Of a stretch of 64,000 nt of DNA, positions 41,236 through 50,330 are shown one piece after another. Source of the DNA: JBDSSS01 sp963764195 (lineage in GTDB: Bacteria; Actinomycetota; Actinomycetes; Actinomycetales; Dermatophilaceae). Under the pieces are notes generated by a model that did not search any database, had not been told where the DNA came from, and saw only the letters and a list, made by a program, of their open reading frames with translations. The first letter of the stretch is position 1; every line of letters begins with the position of its first letter. The position numbers were made by a program, and so were the translations under genes. Location of the stretch: assembly GCA_963764195.1 (NCBI GenBank), contig CAVXRG010000003.1:558001-622000 (forward strand), written 5' to 3'.

Positions 41236-42159
41236 ATGACTGCCACCACGGACAAGGACGGCCGGACCGGTTCGATCCTCGTCGGCTACGACGGCTCGAT
41301 GGGTTCGAGAGCCGCCCTCGACTGGGCGATCGAGGCCGCGAAGCAACTCGACACGTCGTTGACCCTGCTCCACTGCGTGACCCTCGCGTCGGTCCCCGCC
41401 TTCCCCGGCTACGAGCCCGCCGAGATCATCGACTCCCTCGAAGGGGTCTCCCGCAGCGTCCTCGCCGTCGGCTTCGAGCGAGCGACGAAGGTGCTCGGAG
41501 AGGACCGCGTCGAGCGGATCAACGCAATCGGTAGCGCCCCCGCCCAGCTCGTCGACAGCAGCAAGGACGCCGACTTCGTCGTGATGGGCTCTCGCGGACG
41601 CGGCCGGGTGCTCGGCGGCGTGCTCGGCTCGACGGCCTACACCGTCACCGCGCACGCACACTGCCCCGTCATCGTCATCCGCACCGACCATGACGACGGG
41701 TCCGTCGTCCCACGACTTCCCGGTCCGGGACGACGGGTCGTCCTCGGCGTCGACGGCTCCGAGGAGTCCTACCACGCGATCGAGTCCGCGGCCCGGTTCG
41801 CGCAGACCTTCGGCGCCCCGCTCCACATCGTCCGGGTGGCGGAGTCGATCTCGATGGAGGCCTGGGCCTACGCCGAGACCGCACGGGCGGGCACGGAGTC
41901 CGCCCACGCGGCCCACGACCAGGCATCCGACACCGTCGAGCAGGCGCGCGATCACGTGCTCGCCGCCTACCCGGGGGTCGAGGTGGAGACCGAGGTCCTC
42001 TACGGCGACCCCGGCCGAACCATCGCCGAGCTCGCCACGACCGCAGGCCTCGTCGTGATCGGCTCGCGCGGGCGCGGCGGCTTCGCCGGCCTGCTCCTCG
42101 GCTCGGTCAGCCACACGATCATCCACCAGGCGGCCTGCCCGGTCATGGTCGTCCGCTGA
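41236..42159 (+). CDS. Universal stress protein with two UspA domains
   Basis: 307 residues made of two tandem UspA domains (about 10-150 and 160-307). Each ends with the ATP-binding loop G-x2-G-x9-G-S/T (GSRGRGRVLGGVLGS and GSRGRGGFAGLLLGSVS), so both should bind ATP. Tandem-domain USPs accumulate in starvation or low oxygen in actinobacteria. ATG 41236 has a GGAAGG site. Two palindromes lie 80-108 bases upstream and may mediate control. Confidence 0.93.
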   Translation: MTATTDKDGRTGSILVGYDGSMGSRAALDWAIEAAKQLDTSLTLLHCVTLASVPAFPGYEPAEIIDSLEGVSRSVLAVGFERATKVLGEDRVERINAIGSAPAQLVDSSKDADFVVMGSRGRGRVLGGVLGSTAYTVTAHAHCPVIVIRTDHDDGSVVPRLPGPGRRVVLGVDGSEESYHAIESAARFAQTFGAPLHIVRVAESISMEAWAYAETARAGTESAHAAHDQASDTVEQARDHVLAAYPGVEVETEVLYGDPGRTIAELATTAGLVVIGSRGRGGFAGLLLGSVSHTIIHQAACPVMVVR

Positions 42160-42195
42160 CGGCGCCGCCCCTGGCGGTGCGCCACAACGAGGGGG

Positions 42196-42225
42196 GTATG
42201 CCGCTCACTCCGGTGGGCGGCATAC
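42196..42225 (+). terminator. Hairpin after UspA built from inverted GTATGCC/GGCATAC
   Basis: The arms GTATGCCGC (42196-42204) and GCGGCATAC (42217-42225) enclose an inner CAC/GTG pair. Both arms are copies of a heptamer that is over-represented throughout the window. Confidence 0.55.
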
Positions 42226-42262
42226 GTCTGTTCGCTGTCGACGGGCTTCGCTAGCGTCGCTG

Positions 42263-42376
42263 CACGAGCCCCGCCTCTGGCCTGAGTACCACCCGGGCTA
42301 CTTCGGCGCCTTCGTAAGTGACCCCGACGGCACCAACGTCGAGGCGGTCTCCCACCACGCGCCCCGGGCATCCTGA
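42263..42376 (+). pseudogene. C-terminal remnant of a VOC (glyoxalase-like) protein
   Basis: The last 37 codons read EPRLWPEYHPGYFGAFVSDP, then DGTNVEAVSHH and a stop. This is the typical C-terminus of a VOC/bleomycin-resistance domain with its metal-ligand Glu. No matching N-terminal part precedes it, though a promoter-like TAGCGT (42252-42257) with the flanks seen at the intact VOC gene at 57.4 kb lies immediately upstream. An internal deletion that joined promoter and tail would explain this. Confidence 0.65.
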
Positions 42377-42399
42377 GCCACGGTGGTGTGGCCCGAGGG

Positions 42400-43182
42400 T
42401 CAGGTCTCGAGCAGAGCCTTGAGGGCCTTGCGCTCGGCGGCGGGGACGTAGCCGGAGTAGTAGTCGTAGAGGCTGTGCAGCGATGCGCTCGCCGCCGCGG
42501 GCCCGTCGCCGGCCCGGATCGCCTCGAGGACGAGCTCGTGGTGGTGCAGCGAGCGCTTCATCAGGGCGGGAGCGTTGCGGGCGTGGGCGATCTTGTCGGA
42601 GATGAGCGACAGCACCGTGTCGCGGACGACCTCGTTGCTCACCTGGATCAAGGTGTTGCCGCTCGCGCGGGCAATGGTCTCGTGGAAGGCGAAGTCGGCC
42701 TCGCTGAAGGAGGTGTAGCCGCCCTCGACGGCCCCCCGCATCTGGTCGATGGCGGCCTCCATCTCGGCCAGCTGCTCGGTGGTGCGCAACGTCGCGGCGA
42801 GGCGGTTGGACGTCGAGTCGAGCATCATCCGCGACACGAGCAGGTCGGACAGGCTGAGGCCATCGGCGCGGGCCAGCCGGCGCATCTGCTTGCTCAGCCC
42901 CCCCGAGGTGAAGGGCAGGATCTCGGGACCGTTCGGGTCGCCGGGGCGGGAGCGGACGACGCCGTTGCTCTCGAGCACGCGCAGGGCCTCGCGCACCGTC
43001 GCCCGGCTCGTCCCGAACTGCACCACCAGCTCCCGCTCGCTGGGGAGCCGCTGGCCCGGGGAGAGCTCGCCCGTGCCGATCGACTCCTCGATCTGCTCGA
43101 CGATCCGCTCGTAGAGGCGCACGGGTCGGACCTGCTCGAAGGGCCGGGCCGGCTTGGCCCCCACCTCGCGCACGTCAGTCAT
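42400..43182 (-). CDS. GntR/FadR family transcriptional regulator
   Basis: 260 residues. The N-terminal winged HTH (LPSERELVVQFGTSRATVREALRVLE) is followed by a helical FCD effector domain (about 95-240) with metal or ligand histidines (FAFHETIA, SLHHHELVL). It lies at the end of the leftward amidase transcript, overlapping the amidase stop by eight bases. A perfect palindrome of the FadR type (44708-44724) between the amidase and the divergent operon is its probable operator. The ligand is presumably a carboxylate intermediate of the pathway. Confidence 0.92.
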   Translation of the reverse strand: MTDVREVGAKPARPFEQVRPVRLYERIVEQIEESIGTGELSPGQRLPSERELVVQFGTSRATVREALRVLESNGVVRSRPGDPNGPEILPFTSGGLSKQMRRLARADGLSLSDLLVSRMMLDSTSNRLAATLRTTEQLAEMEAAIDQMRGAVEGGYTSFSEADFAFHETIARASGNTLIQVSNEVVRDTVLSLISDKIAHARNAPALMKRSLHHHELVLEAIRAGDGPAAASASLHSLYDYYSGYVPAAERKALKALLET

Positions 43183-44605
43183 TCGGGTCTCCGACCTCGG
43201 GGATGGGCCACACGGGCGTCGCCTCGGCGCCGCGGTGGTGCTCGTACCAGTCGACCACGCGCAGCACTCCGGCGTCGTCGAACCGCCGGCCCGAGATCTG
43301 CAGGCCGATCGTCCGTCCGTCCGTGGTGAAGCCGCAGTTGACCGAGGCCGCCGGCTGTCCGGACATGTTGGCGGGGGCGGTGAAGCCGATGTGGGCCATC
43401 CCGAGGTCGGCCTCGCCCCAGGGCATCGGCCACTCCGCGGGGAAGGCCGCCACGGGCGCGACGGGCGAGAGCACGACGTCGAAGGGCGCCGTGGCCGCCA
43501 CGGTCGCCTGCTGCAGCGCCATGATGCTCGCGTAGTCGCCGAGGACGGTCCGCCCGTCGACGTCACGCACCGAGGTGACCCATCGCTGGATGAAGGGCAG
43601 CACCCGGCCCTGTGCGTCCGCGTCGAGCGCCTCGAAGTCGACGAGCGACCGGACCCGCCAGAACTGGTCGAGGTCGGTGAGCATCCGCCCCGTCATGAAC
43701 GGGGCCAGCGGCTCCACCGTGGCCCCGGCCGCGGCGAAGATCCCGGCGGCCCGTTCGACGGCGGCCGACACCTCTGGGTCGACGGGCAGGCCGCACCCGG
43801 CGTCGAGCTGGAGTCCGACGCGCAGGCCGGAGACGTCGAGGGAGCCGGCGTCGAGGGCGAGGTCGAGCTCCTCCGGCGCGAGACTGGTCCAGTCCCGCGC
43901 GTCAGGTCGGCTGATCACGGACAGGAGCAGGGCGGCGTCGGCCGCGGTGCGAGCCATCGGTCCCGCGCAGCGCCCGAGGTAGGGGTTGTCGAGGGGGACC
44001 CGGCCAGCGCTCGGCTTGAGCGTCGTCAGGCCGAGCCAGGTGCCGGGCAGGCGGATCGAGCCGCCGATGTCGGTGCCGACATGCAGCGGTCCGTAGCCCC
44101 CGGCAGCAGCCGCGCCGGCCCCAGCGCTGGACCCGCCCGTCGTCAGGGTCGGGTCCCAGGGGGAGCGGGTCGTGCCGTGCAGGCTCGACACGCCGGAGCT
44201 CAACATGCCCCAGTCGGGCATCACCGTCGAGCCGAGGATGACCCCACCCGACTCCTCGATGCGCTCGACGACGGGGGCGCTGCGCGAGGGCACCGTCGGG
44301 GTCACACCGGCGTTGCCGGCGGGCATCGGGACGCCGGCGCGGGCGAGGTTCTCCTTGACCGTCACGGGCACCCCGTCGATGGGTCCCTGGGGGCGGCCCG
44401 CACGCCACCGCTCCGCGCTCTCCTCGGCGGCCGTCCGGGCCCCGTCGAGGTCGAGCCTCCAGAAGGCGTTGAGCTCGGGCTCCCGGTGGCCGATGAGCGA
44501 TGCGACGTCGTCGAGGACCTCGACCGGGGAGAGGGACCCGAGGGCGTACTCGGCGACCAGCTCGGTCGCGGTGCGGCTCGCCGGTCGTGGTGTGGACATC
44601 GCCAT
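43175..44605 (-). CDS. Amidase (amidase signature family)
   Basis: 476 residues. The Ser-cisSer-Lys triad is in place: Lys84 in VTVKENLA, the GGSS at 157-160 and Ser183 in DIGGSIRLPG. These enzymes hydrolyse amides to acids and ammonia. There is no signal peptide, so the substrate is imported, consistent with the ABC importer in the divergent operon. A GAGAAGGGA site precedes ATG 44605. It is cotranscribed with the regulator downstream. Confidence 0.92.
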   Translation of the reverse strand: MAMSTPRPASRTATELVAEYALGSLSPVEVLDDVASLIGHREPELNAFWRLDLDGARTAAEESAERWRAGRPQGPIDGVPVTVKENLARAGVPMPAGNAGVTPTVPSRSAPVVERIEESGGVILGSTVMPDWGMLSSGVSSLHGTTRSPWDPTLTTGGSSAGAGAAAAGGYGPLHVGTDIGGSIRLPGTWLGLTTLKPSAGRVPLDNPYLGRCAGPMARTAADAALLLSVISRPDARDWTSLAPEELDLALDAGSLDVSGLRVGLQLDAGCGLPVDPEVSAAVERAAGIFAAAGATVEPLAPFMTGRMLTDLDQFWRVRSLVDFEALDADAQGRVLPFIQRWVTSVRDVDGRTVLGDYASIMALQQATVAATAPFDVVLSPVAPVAAFPAEWPMPWGEADLGMAHIGFTAPANMSGQPAASVNCGFTTDGRTIGLQISGRRFDDAGVLRVVDWYEHHRGAEATPVWPIPEVGDPND

Positions 44606-44657
44606 GCGTTCCCTTCTCTCGGAGCCGGCAGCGGCCGTCTCGGTGCGGCGCCGACCC

Positions 44658-44686
44658 TTGACATCAGAGCGGATGACGGCAACGGT
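44658..44686 (+). promoter_or_regulatory. Promoter of the catabolic operon (TTGACA-N17-AACGGT)
   Basis: TTGACA (44658-44663) and AACGGT (44681-44686) are 17 bases apart. Transcription would start near 44693, just before the FadR-type operator. Confidence 0.6.
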
Positions 44687-44707
44687 ACCTCTCAACGCAG
44701 AAAAGTC

Positions 44708-44724
44708 CACTGGTCTGACCAGTG
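44708..44724. promoter_or_regulatory. FadR-type operator, perfect 17-bp palindrome
   Basis: CACTGGTCTGACCAGTG contains TGGTCnGACCA, the core of FadR-subfamily operators. It is centred about 24 bases downstream of the inferred start point, where bound repressor would block the rightward operon, and about 110 bases before the leftward amidase gene. Confidence 0.8.
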
Positions 44725-44768
44725 AACAAGCGACGTGATGACGCGTACGACCGACGAAAGGCTGGGCA

Positions 44769-45824
44769 ATGACGGTACGGCTGGCGGTGATCCCCGGCGA
44801 CGGGGTCGGACCCGAGGTCGTCTCGGCTTGCCTGCCGGTGCTCGCGTCCGCTCTCGAGCAGCAGGGGGAGATCCTCGAGCTGACCGAGCTCGACTGGGGC
44901 GCAGACCGTTTCCTCCGCGAAGGTGCGGCGATGCCCATCGACGGCGCCGACACGATCCGGGCCCACGACGCAGCGCTCTTCGGTGCCGTGGGTCGCCCGG
45001 ACGTCCCCGACCACGAGCTCGTCTGGGGCCTCATCATCGGGCTGCGGCAGCAGCTCGACCTCGCTGTCAACATCCGCCCGGTCCGCGCCTTCTCCGGGGT
45101 CCCGAGCCGGGTCAAGGACGTCGAGGGCGTCGACCTCGTCATCGTCCGGGAGAACACCGAGGGTGAGTACGTCGGCGCCGGGGGCCTGGCGCATGCCGGC
45201 ACCGGGCACGACCTCGGAATCGAGGTCGCCGTCCACTCGCGCCGCGTCATCGAGCGGGCCGCCGAGCACGCCTTCTCCCTCGCCGAGCAGCGCAGCGGCC
45301 GGCTCGCCCTCGTGACCAAGTCGAACGCGATGCGCTACGGCTACCCGCTCTGGGACGCGGTCGTGCGTGAGGTGGCCCAGCGGCATACCGGCGTCGAGCT
45401 GGAGATCGTCCTCGTCGACGCGATGGCCGCCCGGATGATCCAGCACCCGCACTCGCTCGACGTCCTGCTCGCCGGCAACCTCTTCGGTGACATCCTCAGC
45501 GACCTCGCCGCCGTGCTCGCGGGCGGCATGGGCATGGCGCCCAGCGCCAACATCCTCCCGGGCGGCGACGCGCCGGGCGTCTACGAGCCGGTCCACGGCT
45601 CCGCACCGGACATCGCAGGACAGGGCATCGCCAACCCCACGGCATGCATCCTGTCCGGCGCGATGCTGCTCGACGACCTCGGTCACGCGGCTGCCGCGAC
45701 GACCATCCGCGAGTCCCTGGCTGCGACACTGGCCACACCCGCCAACCACACCCCTGACCTCGGTGGCTCGGCGAGCACGTCGCAGCTCGGTTCCGCGGTC
45801 CTGCACGAGATGGAGTCACGATGA
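44769..45824 (+). CDS. Isocitrate/isopropylmalate dehydrogenase family enzyme (tartrate/malate dehydrogenase-like)
   Basis: 351 residues. IPGDGVGPEV at the N-terminus, the substrate segment VNIRPVRAF with VIVRENTEGEYVG, VTKSNAMRYG and the metal-site GNLFGDILSDLAAVLAGGMG with HGSAPDIAGQGIANP define this beta-decarboxylating dehydrogenase family. The catabolic setting (amidase, importer, ALDH, SDR) argues for a D-malate/tartrate-type enzyme rather than leucine synthesis. It is first in the rightward operon. The stop overlaps the next start (ATGA). A GAAAGG site lies upstream. Confidence 0.88.
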   Translation: MTVRLAVIPGDGVGPEVVSACLPVLASALEQQGEILELTELDWGADRFLREGAAMPIDGADTIRAHDAALFGAVGRPDVPDHELVWGLIIGLRQQLDLAVNIRPVRAFSGVPSRVKDVEGVDLVIVRENTEGEYVGAGGLAHAGTGHDLGIEVAVHSRRVIERAAEHAFSLAEQRSGRLALVTKSNAMRYGYPLWDAVVREVAQRHTGVELEIVLVDAMAARMIQHPHSLDVLLAGNLFGDILSDLAAVLAGGMGMAPSANILPGGDAPGVYEPVHGSAPDIAGQGIANPTACILSGAMLLDDLGHAAAATTIRESLAATLATPANHTPDLGGSASTSQLGSAVLHEMESR

Positions 45825-47350
45825 AGCTCATCCGCATCGGCACCGCCGCAGCCAGCGTGCTGCTGCTCGCCGCCACCGCCGCGTGCTCGGCCGGGTCGAG
45901 CACGACCCCGTCCGGCACCGGGGCCGCCGGGGCCGGGGGCTCGGGCGACACGTCCCTGACGGTGGGACTCGTCGCCGAGCCGGCGAGTCTCGACTTCACG
46001 ACGAAGGACGGGGCCGCGATCCCGCAGGCGCTGCTCGACAACGTCTACGAGACGCTCGTCAAGGTCGACCAGAACGGTGACCTCAAGCCCGCCCTCGCGA
46101 AGTCATGGAAGGTCAGCGACGACGGCAAGACCTACACCTTCGAGCTCGTCGACAACGCGACGTTCACCGGGGGGTCCACCTTCACCGCCAAGGACGCGGT
46201 CTACTCGATCAACCGGGTGAAGAAGGACTGGACCGTCTCGCTCAAGGCCGCCATGGACGTCGTCTCCGACGCCAAGGCCGTCAGCGACACCGAGCTGCAG
46301 GTCACGCTCGACAAGCCGAGCAACAACTGGCTCTACAAGATGAGCACCCGCATCGGCGCGATGATGACGGAGAGCGCCGTCGCCGACCTCGCGACGAAGC
46401 CGGTCGGCACCGGCCCCTACGTCTTCGGGGAGTGGAAGCGGGGCGACTCGATCTCGATGAAGGCCAACCCCGACTACTGGGGCCCCAAGCCCTACTTCCA
46501 GGACGTCACCCTCAAGTACTTCAAGGACCCGACGGCCCTCAACAACGCGCTGCTCACCGGCACGATCAACGTCATCGGGACGGTCCAGGCGCCCGAGTCG
46601 CTCGCCCAGTTCGAGAACAACGACAAGTACCAGATCATCGAGGGCACGACGAACGGGGAGGTGCTGCTCTCCTTCAACAACGGTCGCGCCCCGCTCAACG
46701 ACCTCAAGGTGCGCCAGGCGGTCCGCCTCGCCATCGACCACAAGGCCCTGATGGACACCTGCTGGGCCGGCCGCGGCACCCTCATCGGCAGCATGGTCCC
46801 GCCCACCGACCCGTGGTACGAGGACCTCACCGGCCTCTACCCCTACGACCTCGCGAAGGCCAAGGCGCTCGTCGCCGAGACGGGTGTCGGCAGCAAGACG
46901 CTCAAGCTGCGCATCCCGTCCCTGCCGTATGCCGTCTCGTGCGGTCAGGTGGTCAAGAGCCAGCTCGAGCAGGCCGGCTTCAAGGTCACCCTCGACCAGC
47001 TCGAGTTCCCGGCCGTCTGGCTCGGCACCGTCTTCACCGACGCCGACTACGACATGTCGATCGTGGCGCACGTCGAGCCCCGTGACCTCGAAGCGGTCTT
47101 CGGCAACCCGGACTACTACACCCGCTACGACAACAAGCAGCTGCAGGCCGACCTCGCCGCTGCCGACGCGGGCAGCCCGCAGGAGCAGGTGTCGCTGATG
47201 AAAAAGGCGGCCAAGGAGCTGTCCGAGGACGCGGCAGGCGACTGGCTCTTCCTCCTGCCGAACCTCATGGTCGCCGACAAGGGCATCACCGGGCTTCCGA
47301 AGAACGCGATCACGGAGTCGTTCGACCTCAGCGGGCTCGCCCGCACCTGA
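45821..47350 (+). CDS. ABC importer substrate-binding lipoprotein (family 5, peptide/nickel type)
   Basis: 509 residues. The lipobox ATAAC has the lipidated Cys22, followed by a Gly/Ser/Thr-rich linker and the SBP_bac_5 fold (NVYETLVKVDQNGDLKPALA, VGTGPYVFGEW, NNGRAPLNDLKVRQAVRLAI). Family 5 binders take peptides, opines, glutathione-like compounds or amides. It is translationally coupled to the dehydrogenase gene before it. The import substrate is presumably the amide or its product used by this locus. Confidence 0.92.
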   Translation: MKLIRIGTAAASVLLLAATAACSAGSSTTPSGTGAAGAGGSGDTSLTVGLVAEPASLDFTTKDGAAIPQALLDNVYETLVKVDQNGDLKPALAKSWKVSDDGKTYTFELVDNATFTGGSTFTAKDAVYSINRVKKDWTVSLKAAMDVVSDAKAVSDTELQVTLDKPSNNWLYKMSTRIGAMMTESAVADLATKPVGTGPYVFGEWKRGDSISMKANPDYWGPKPYFQDVTLKYFKDPTALNNALLTGTINVIGTVQAPESLAQFENNDKYQIIEGTTNGEVLLSFNNGRAPLNDLKVRQAVRLAIDHKALMDTCWAGRGTLIGSMVPPTDPWYEDLTGLYPYDLAKAKALVAETGVGSKTLKLRIPSLPYAVSCGQVVKSQLEQAGFKVTLDQLEFPAVWLGTVFTDADYDMSIVAHVEPRDLEAVFGNPDYYTRYDNKQLQADLAAADAGSPQEQVSLMKKAAKELSEDAAGDWLFLLPNLMVADKGITGLPKNAITESFDLSGLART

Positions 47351-47446
47351 TCGCGCACGGCGTCGGTCGACCCGGTCGGCGCCACCGCGGGTCCCGGCCG
47401 GCCGACACCGGCCGGGACCTGTCCCACCGACGACAGGACGGACCGC

Positions 47447-48397
47447 ATGCTGCTCCAGCTCGTCAGACGCACGGCGATCCTCGTCGTGAGCCTCGTCGTG
47501 AGCTCCGTCCTCGTCTTCGGGTTCATGGCGCTGCTGCCCGGTGACCCGGCGCGGGTCGCCCTCGGCGTCAACGCGTCCGAGGGCGCCGTGGCCCAGCTGC
47601 GCACCGAGTTCGGCCTCGACGAGCCGGTCGTGGTCCGATACTTCGCGTGGGTGAGCGGGCTCGTGCGCTTCGACCTCGGCACGAGTTACGTCTCTCAGGT
47701 CGAGATCGCCCCGCAGATCCTCGACCGGCTCCAGGTCACCCTCTGGCTCGTCGTCTGCTCGATGCTGCTCGCGCTGGTCGTGGCCGTGCCGCTCGGCACC
47801 ATCGCGGCCGTGCGCCATCGCCGGCCGAGCGGTCTCGCACTGTCCGCGCTCTCGCAGGTCGGCGTGGCCATCCCGGCCTTCCTCGCGGGCATCCTGCTCA
47901 TCACCGTCTTCGCGGTGCGCCTCCAGTGGCTGCCGGCGAACGGGTGGACCCCACCGAGCGAGGACCCGGTCCAGTTCCTGCGCCAGCTCGTCCTGCCCGT
48001 GCTCTCGCTCGGGCTCGTCCAGGCTGCGGTGCTGACCCGCTACGTGCGCAGCGCGATCCTCGACGTCCAGCGGGAGGACTACATCCGCACGGCGCGGGCC
48101 AAGGGCCTCGGACCGCTGGCGGCCCTGCGCCGACACGGGTTCCGCAACGCGGCCATCCCCGTCGTCACGGTGCTCGCCCTCCAGCTCGCGACCCTGCTGA
48201 TCGGGGCCGTCGTCGTCGAGCGGGTGTTCGTGATCCCGGGCCTGGGCAGCCTGCTGCTCGATCAGGTCTCCAACCGCGACCTGATCTTCGTCCAGGACAT
48301 CGTCATGCTCCTCGTCTTCGCCGTGCTGTTCGTCAACTTCCTCGTCGACCTGCTCTATCTCGTGATCGACCCGAGGCTGAAGGTGGGTTCCCGATGA
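47447..48397 (+). CDS. ABC importer permease (DppB/OppB type)
   Basis: 316 residues with six membrane helices. The N-terminal helix with LVVSSVLVFGFMALLPGDPA and the cytoplasmic EAA loop (YIRTARAKGLGPLAALRRHGFRNA, quoted in part) are typical of DppB. It is separated from the binder gene by 96 bases and overlaps the next permease by four. It pairs with the DppC-type permease to form the channel. Confidence 0.92.
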   Translation: MLLQLVRRTAILVVSLVVSSVLVFGFMALLPGDPARVALGVNASEGAVAQLRTEFGLDEPVVVRYFAWVSGLVRFDLGTSYVSQVEIAPQILDRLQVTLWLVVCSMLLALVVAVPLGTIAAVRHRRPSGLALSALSQVGVAIPAFLAGILLITVFAVRLQWLPANGWTPPSEDPVQFLRQLVLPVLSLGLVQAAVLTRYVRSAILDVQREDYIRTARAKGLGPLAALRRHGFRNAAIPVVTVLALQLATLLIGAVVVERVFVIPGLGSLLLDQVSNRDLIFVQDIVMLLVFAVLFVNFLVDLLYLVIDPRLKVGSR

Positions 48398-49299
48398 GCG
48401 CCGAGCCGATCGACTCCCCGGGCGCCGATGCCGCCCGCGCCGCCGAGGCTGAGGCCGAGGCCATGGCTCCGTCGGTGCGGCGACGTCCCGGGGCGAGCTT
48501 CGTCGTCGGCGCCGTCATCGTCTCGGTGGTCGTGCTGATGGCGGTCGTCTCCTTCGTCTGGACCCCCCACGACCCGACCCTCGTCGACCCCGCGGTCCGG
48601 TTGAGCGACGTCGGCACCCCCGGCTACCTGCTCGGCACGGACAAGTTCGGCCGGGACGTGCTCAGCCAGATCCTCGTCGGAGCCCGGACCACGCTCTTCG
48701 TCGGGGTCGTCGCCGTCGGTGTCGCCGGGATCATCGGGGTGCCGCTCGGCATCGTCGCGGCGATGGCCTCCCGGGGCCTCGGTGAGACGCTGATGCGCGG
48801 CACCGACCTGCTCCTCGCTTTCCCGGCCCTGCTGCTCGCGATCATGTTCAGCGCGGTCTACGGCGGCAGCACGCTGGTGGCGATGATCGCCATCGGCGTC
48901 GCCTCGGTGCCCAGCTTCGTCCGGCTCGTGCGCAGTGGCGCGCTGCAGGTGCTGGGCACGGAGTACGTCCTGGCGGCTCGGGCCGCCGGACGGGGACCGT
49001 GGGCGATCGGGCTGCGGCACGTCCTGCCGAACGTCAGCGGCCTCGTCATCGTCCAGGCCTCCGTCTCCTTCGCCATCGCTGTGCTCGCCGAGGCGGCCCT
49101 GTCCTTCCTCGGTTACGGCACGCCGCCGCCGACGCCGAGCTGGGGCCGGATGCTCCAGGAGAGCCAGGAGCTGCTCTTCTCCGATCCGCGCCTCGCCTTC
49201 ATCCCGGGCGTCGCGATCGCGCTGGCGGTGCTCGGCTTCAACCTGCTCGGTGACGGTCTGCGCGACCACTACGACCCACGAATGGACGACCGAAGATGA
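48394..49299 (+). CDS. ABC importer permease (DppC/OppC type)
   Basis: 301 residues. The DppC signature LLGTDKFGRDVLSQILVGAR follows the first helix and extracellular loop. The EAA loop (YVLAARAAGRGPWAIGLRHV) is near the C-terminal half. I chose ATG 48394 because it overlaps the DppB stop (ATGA) and the N-terminal extension upstream would lie within dppB. Confidence 0.92.
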   Translation: MSAEPIDSPGADAARAAEAEAEAMAPSVRRRPGASFVVGAVIVSVVVLMAVVSFVWTPHDPTLVDPAVRLSDVGTPGYLLGTDKFGRDVLSQILVGARTTLFVGVVAVGVAGIIGVPLGIVAAMASRGLGETLMRGTDLLLAFPALLLAIMFSAVYGGSTLVAMIAIGVASVPSFVRLVRSGALQVLGTEYVLAARAAGRGPWAIGLRHVLPNVSGLVIVQASVSFAIAVLAEAALSFLGYGTPPPTPSWGRMLQESQELLFSDPRLAFIPGVAIALAVLGFNLLGDGLRDHYDPRMDDRR

Positions 49300-50330
49300 G
49301 CGCGCCGGCAACGCAAACGAGCCCAGCGGCATACGAGCAGGACCGGGTCCTCACCGTGCGCGAGCTCGGTGTCGCCATCGGTCGTCACGACCTGCTCCAC
49401 GACGTCTCCTTCACCATCGGCAGGGGGGAGCGGGTGGGGCTGATCGGGGAGTCCGGCTCCGGCAAGTCGCTCACCAGCCTCGCGCTGCTCGGCCTGCTGC
49501 CCGAGGACGCGCGGGTGTCGGGCTCGGTGCGCCTCGAGGGCGTCACCCACGAGCTGCTCGGGGCCTCCGACCGGCGGATGGCGCGCGTCCGGGGTCGTGA
49601 CCTGACGATGGTCTTCCAGGAGCCGATGACGGCGCTCAACCCGACGATGCGCGTCGGCGACCAAGTGGCAGAGGCAATCACGATCCACGGGGGGGACGGG
49701 GACCGGAAGCGACCGGACCGCCGAGCCGTGCGGGCGCGGGTCGTCGAGCTGCTCGACCAGGTCGGTCTGCCCTCGCCGGCCGACGCGGCGCGCGCCTACC
49801 CCCACCAGCTGTCCGGTGGGCAGCGCCAGCGGGTGGTGCTCGCGATCGCGCTGGCCAACGACCCGGCCCTGCTCGTCTGCGACGAGCCGACGACGGCGCT
49901 CGACGTCACGGTCCAGGCCCGCGTGCTCGACCTCATCGTCCGCGGTGTCGAGGCACGCGGCTCGGCCATGCTCTTCATCACCCACGACCTCGCCGTCGTC
50001 GCGACCGTCTGCGAGCGGGTGCTCGTCATGTACGGCGGGCGGATCGTCGAGGCGGGGACCGTGCAGGACGTCTTCACCCGGCCGCGGCACCGGTACACGC
50101 AGGGGTTGCTCGCCGCGTCCGACCTCGAGGCGGTCGATGCCCGAGGGGGGCTGCCGACGATCCCCGGTGCCGTCCCGGCCGCGGGCGCCTTCCCGGCCGG
50201 GTGCGTCTTCCGGAGCCGTTGCGAGCACGCGACCGACGAGTGCGCCACGGCGCCCGGATGGACCGGGCGGAGCCGTGAGAGCGGATACGCCTGCCACCAC
50301 CCCGCACCGGCCGGAGGAGGCCGACGATGA
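49296..50330 (+). CDS. ABC importer ATPase (DppD/OppD type)
   Basis: 344 residues. Walker A GESGSGKS, signature LSGGQRQRVVLA, Walker B LLVCDEPTTALDV and the H-loop THD are present. The C-terminal oligopeptide-transporter extension has a cysteine cluster (GCVFRSRCEHATDEC) that in relatives may bind an Fe-S cluster. Its ATG overlaps the permease stop. Confidence 0.94.
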   Translation: MSAPATQTSPAAYEQDRVLTVRELGVAIGRHDLLHDVSFTIGRGERVGLIGESGSGKSLTSLALLGLLPEDARVSGSVRLEGVTHELLGASDRRMARVRGRDLTMVFQEPMTALNPTMRVGDQVAEAITIHGGDGDRKRPDRRAVRARVVELLDQVGLPSPADAARAYPHQLSGGQRQRVVLAIALANDPALLVCDEPTTALDVTVQARVLDLIVRGVEARGSAMLFITHDLAVVATVCERVLVMYGGRIVEAGTVQDVFTRPRHRYTQGLLAASDLEAVDARGGLPTIPGAVPAAGAFPAGCVFRSRCEHATDECATAPGWTGRSRESGYACHHPAPAGGGRR

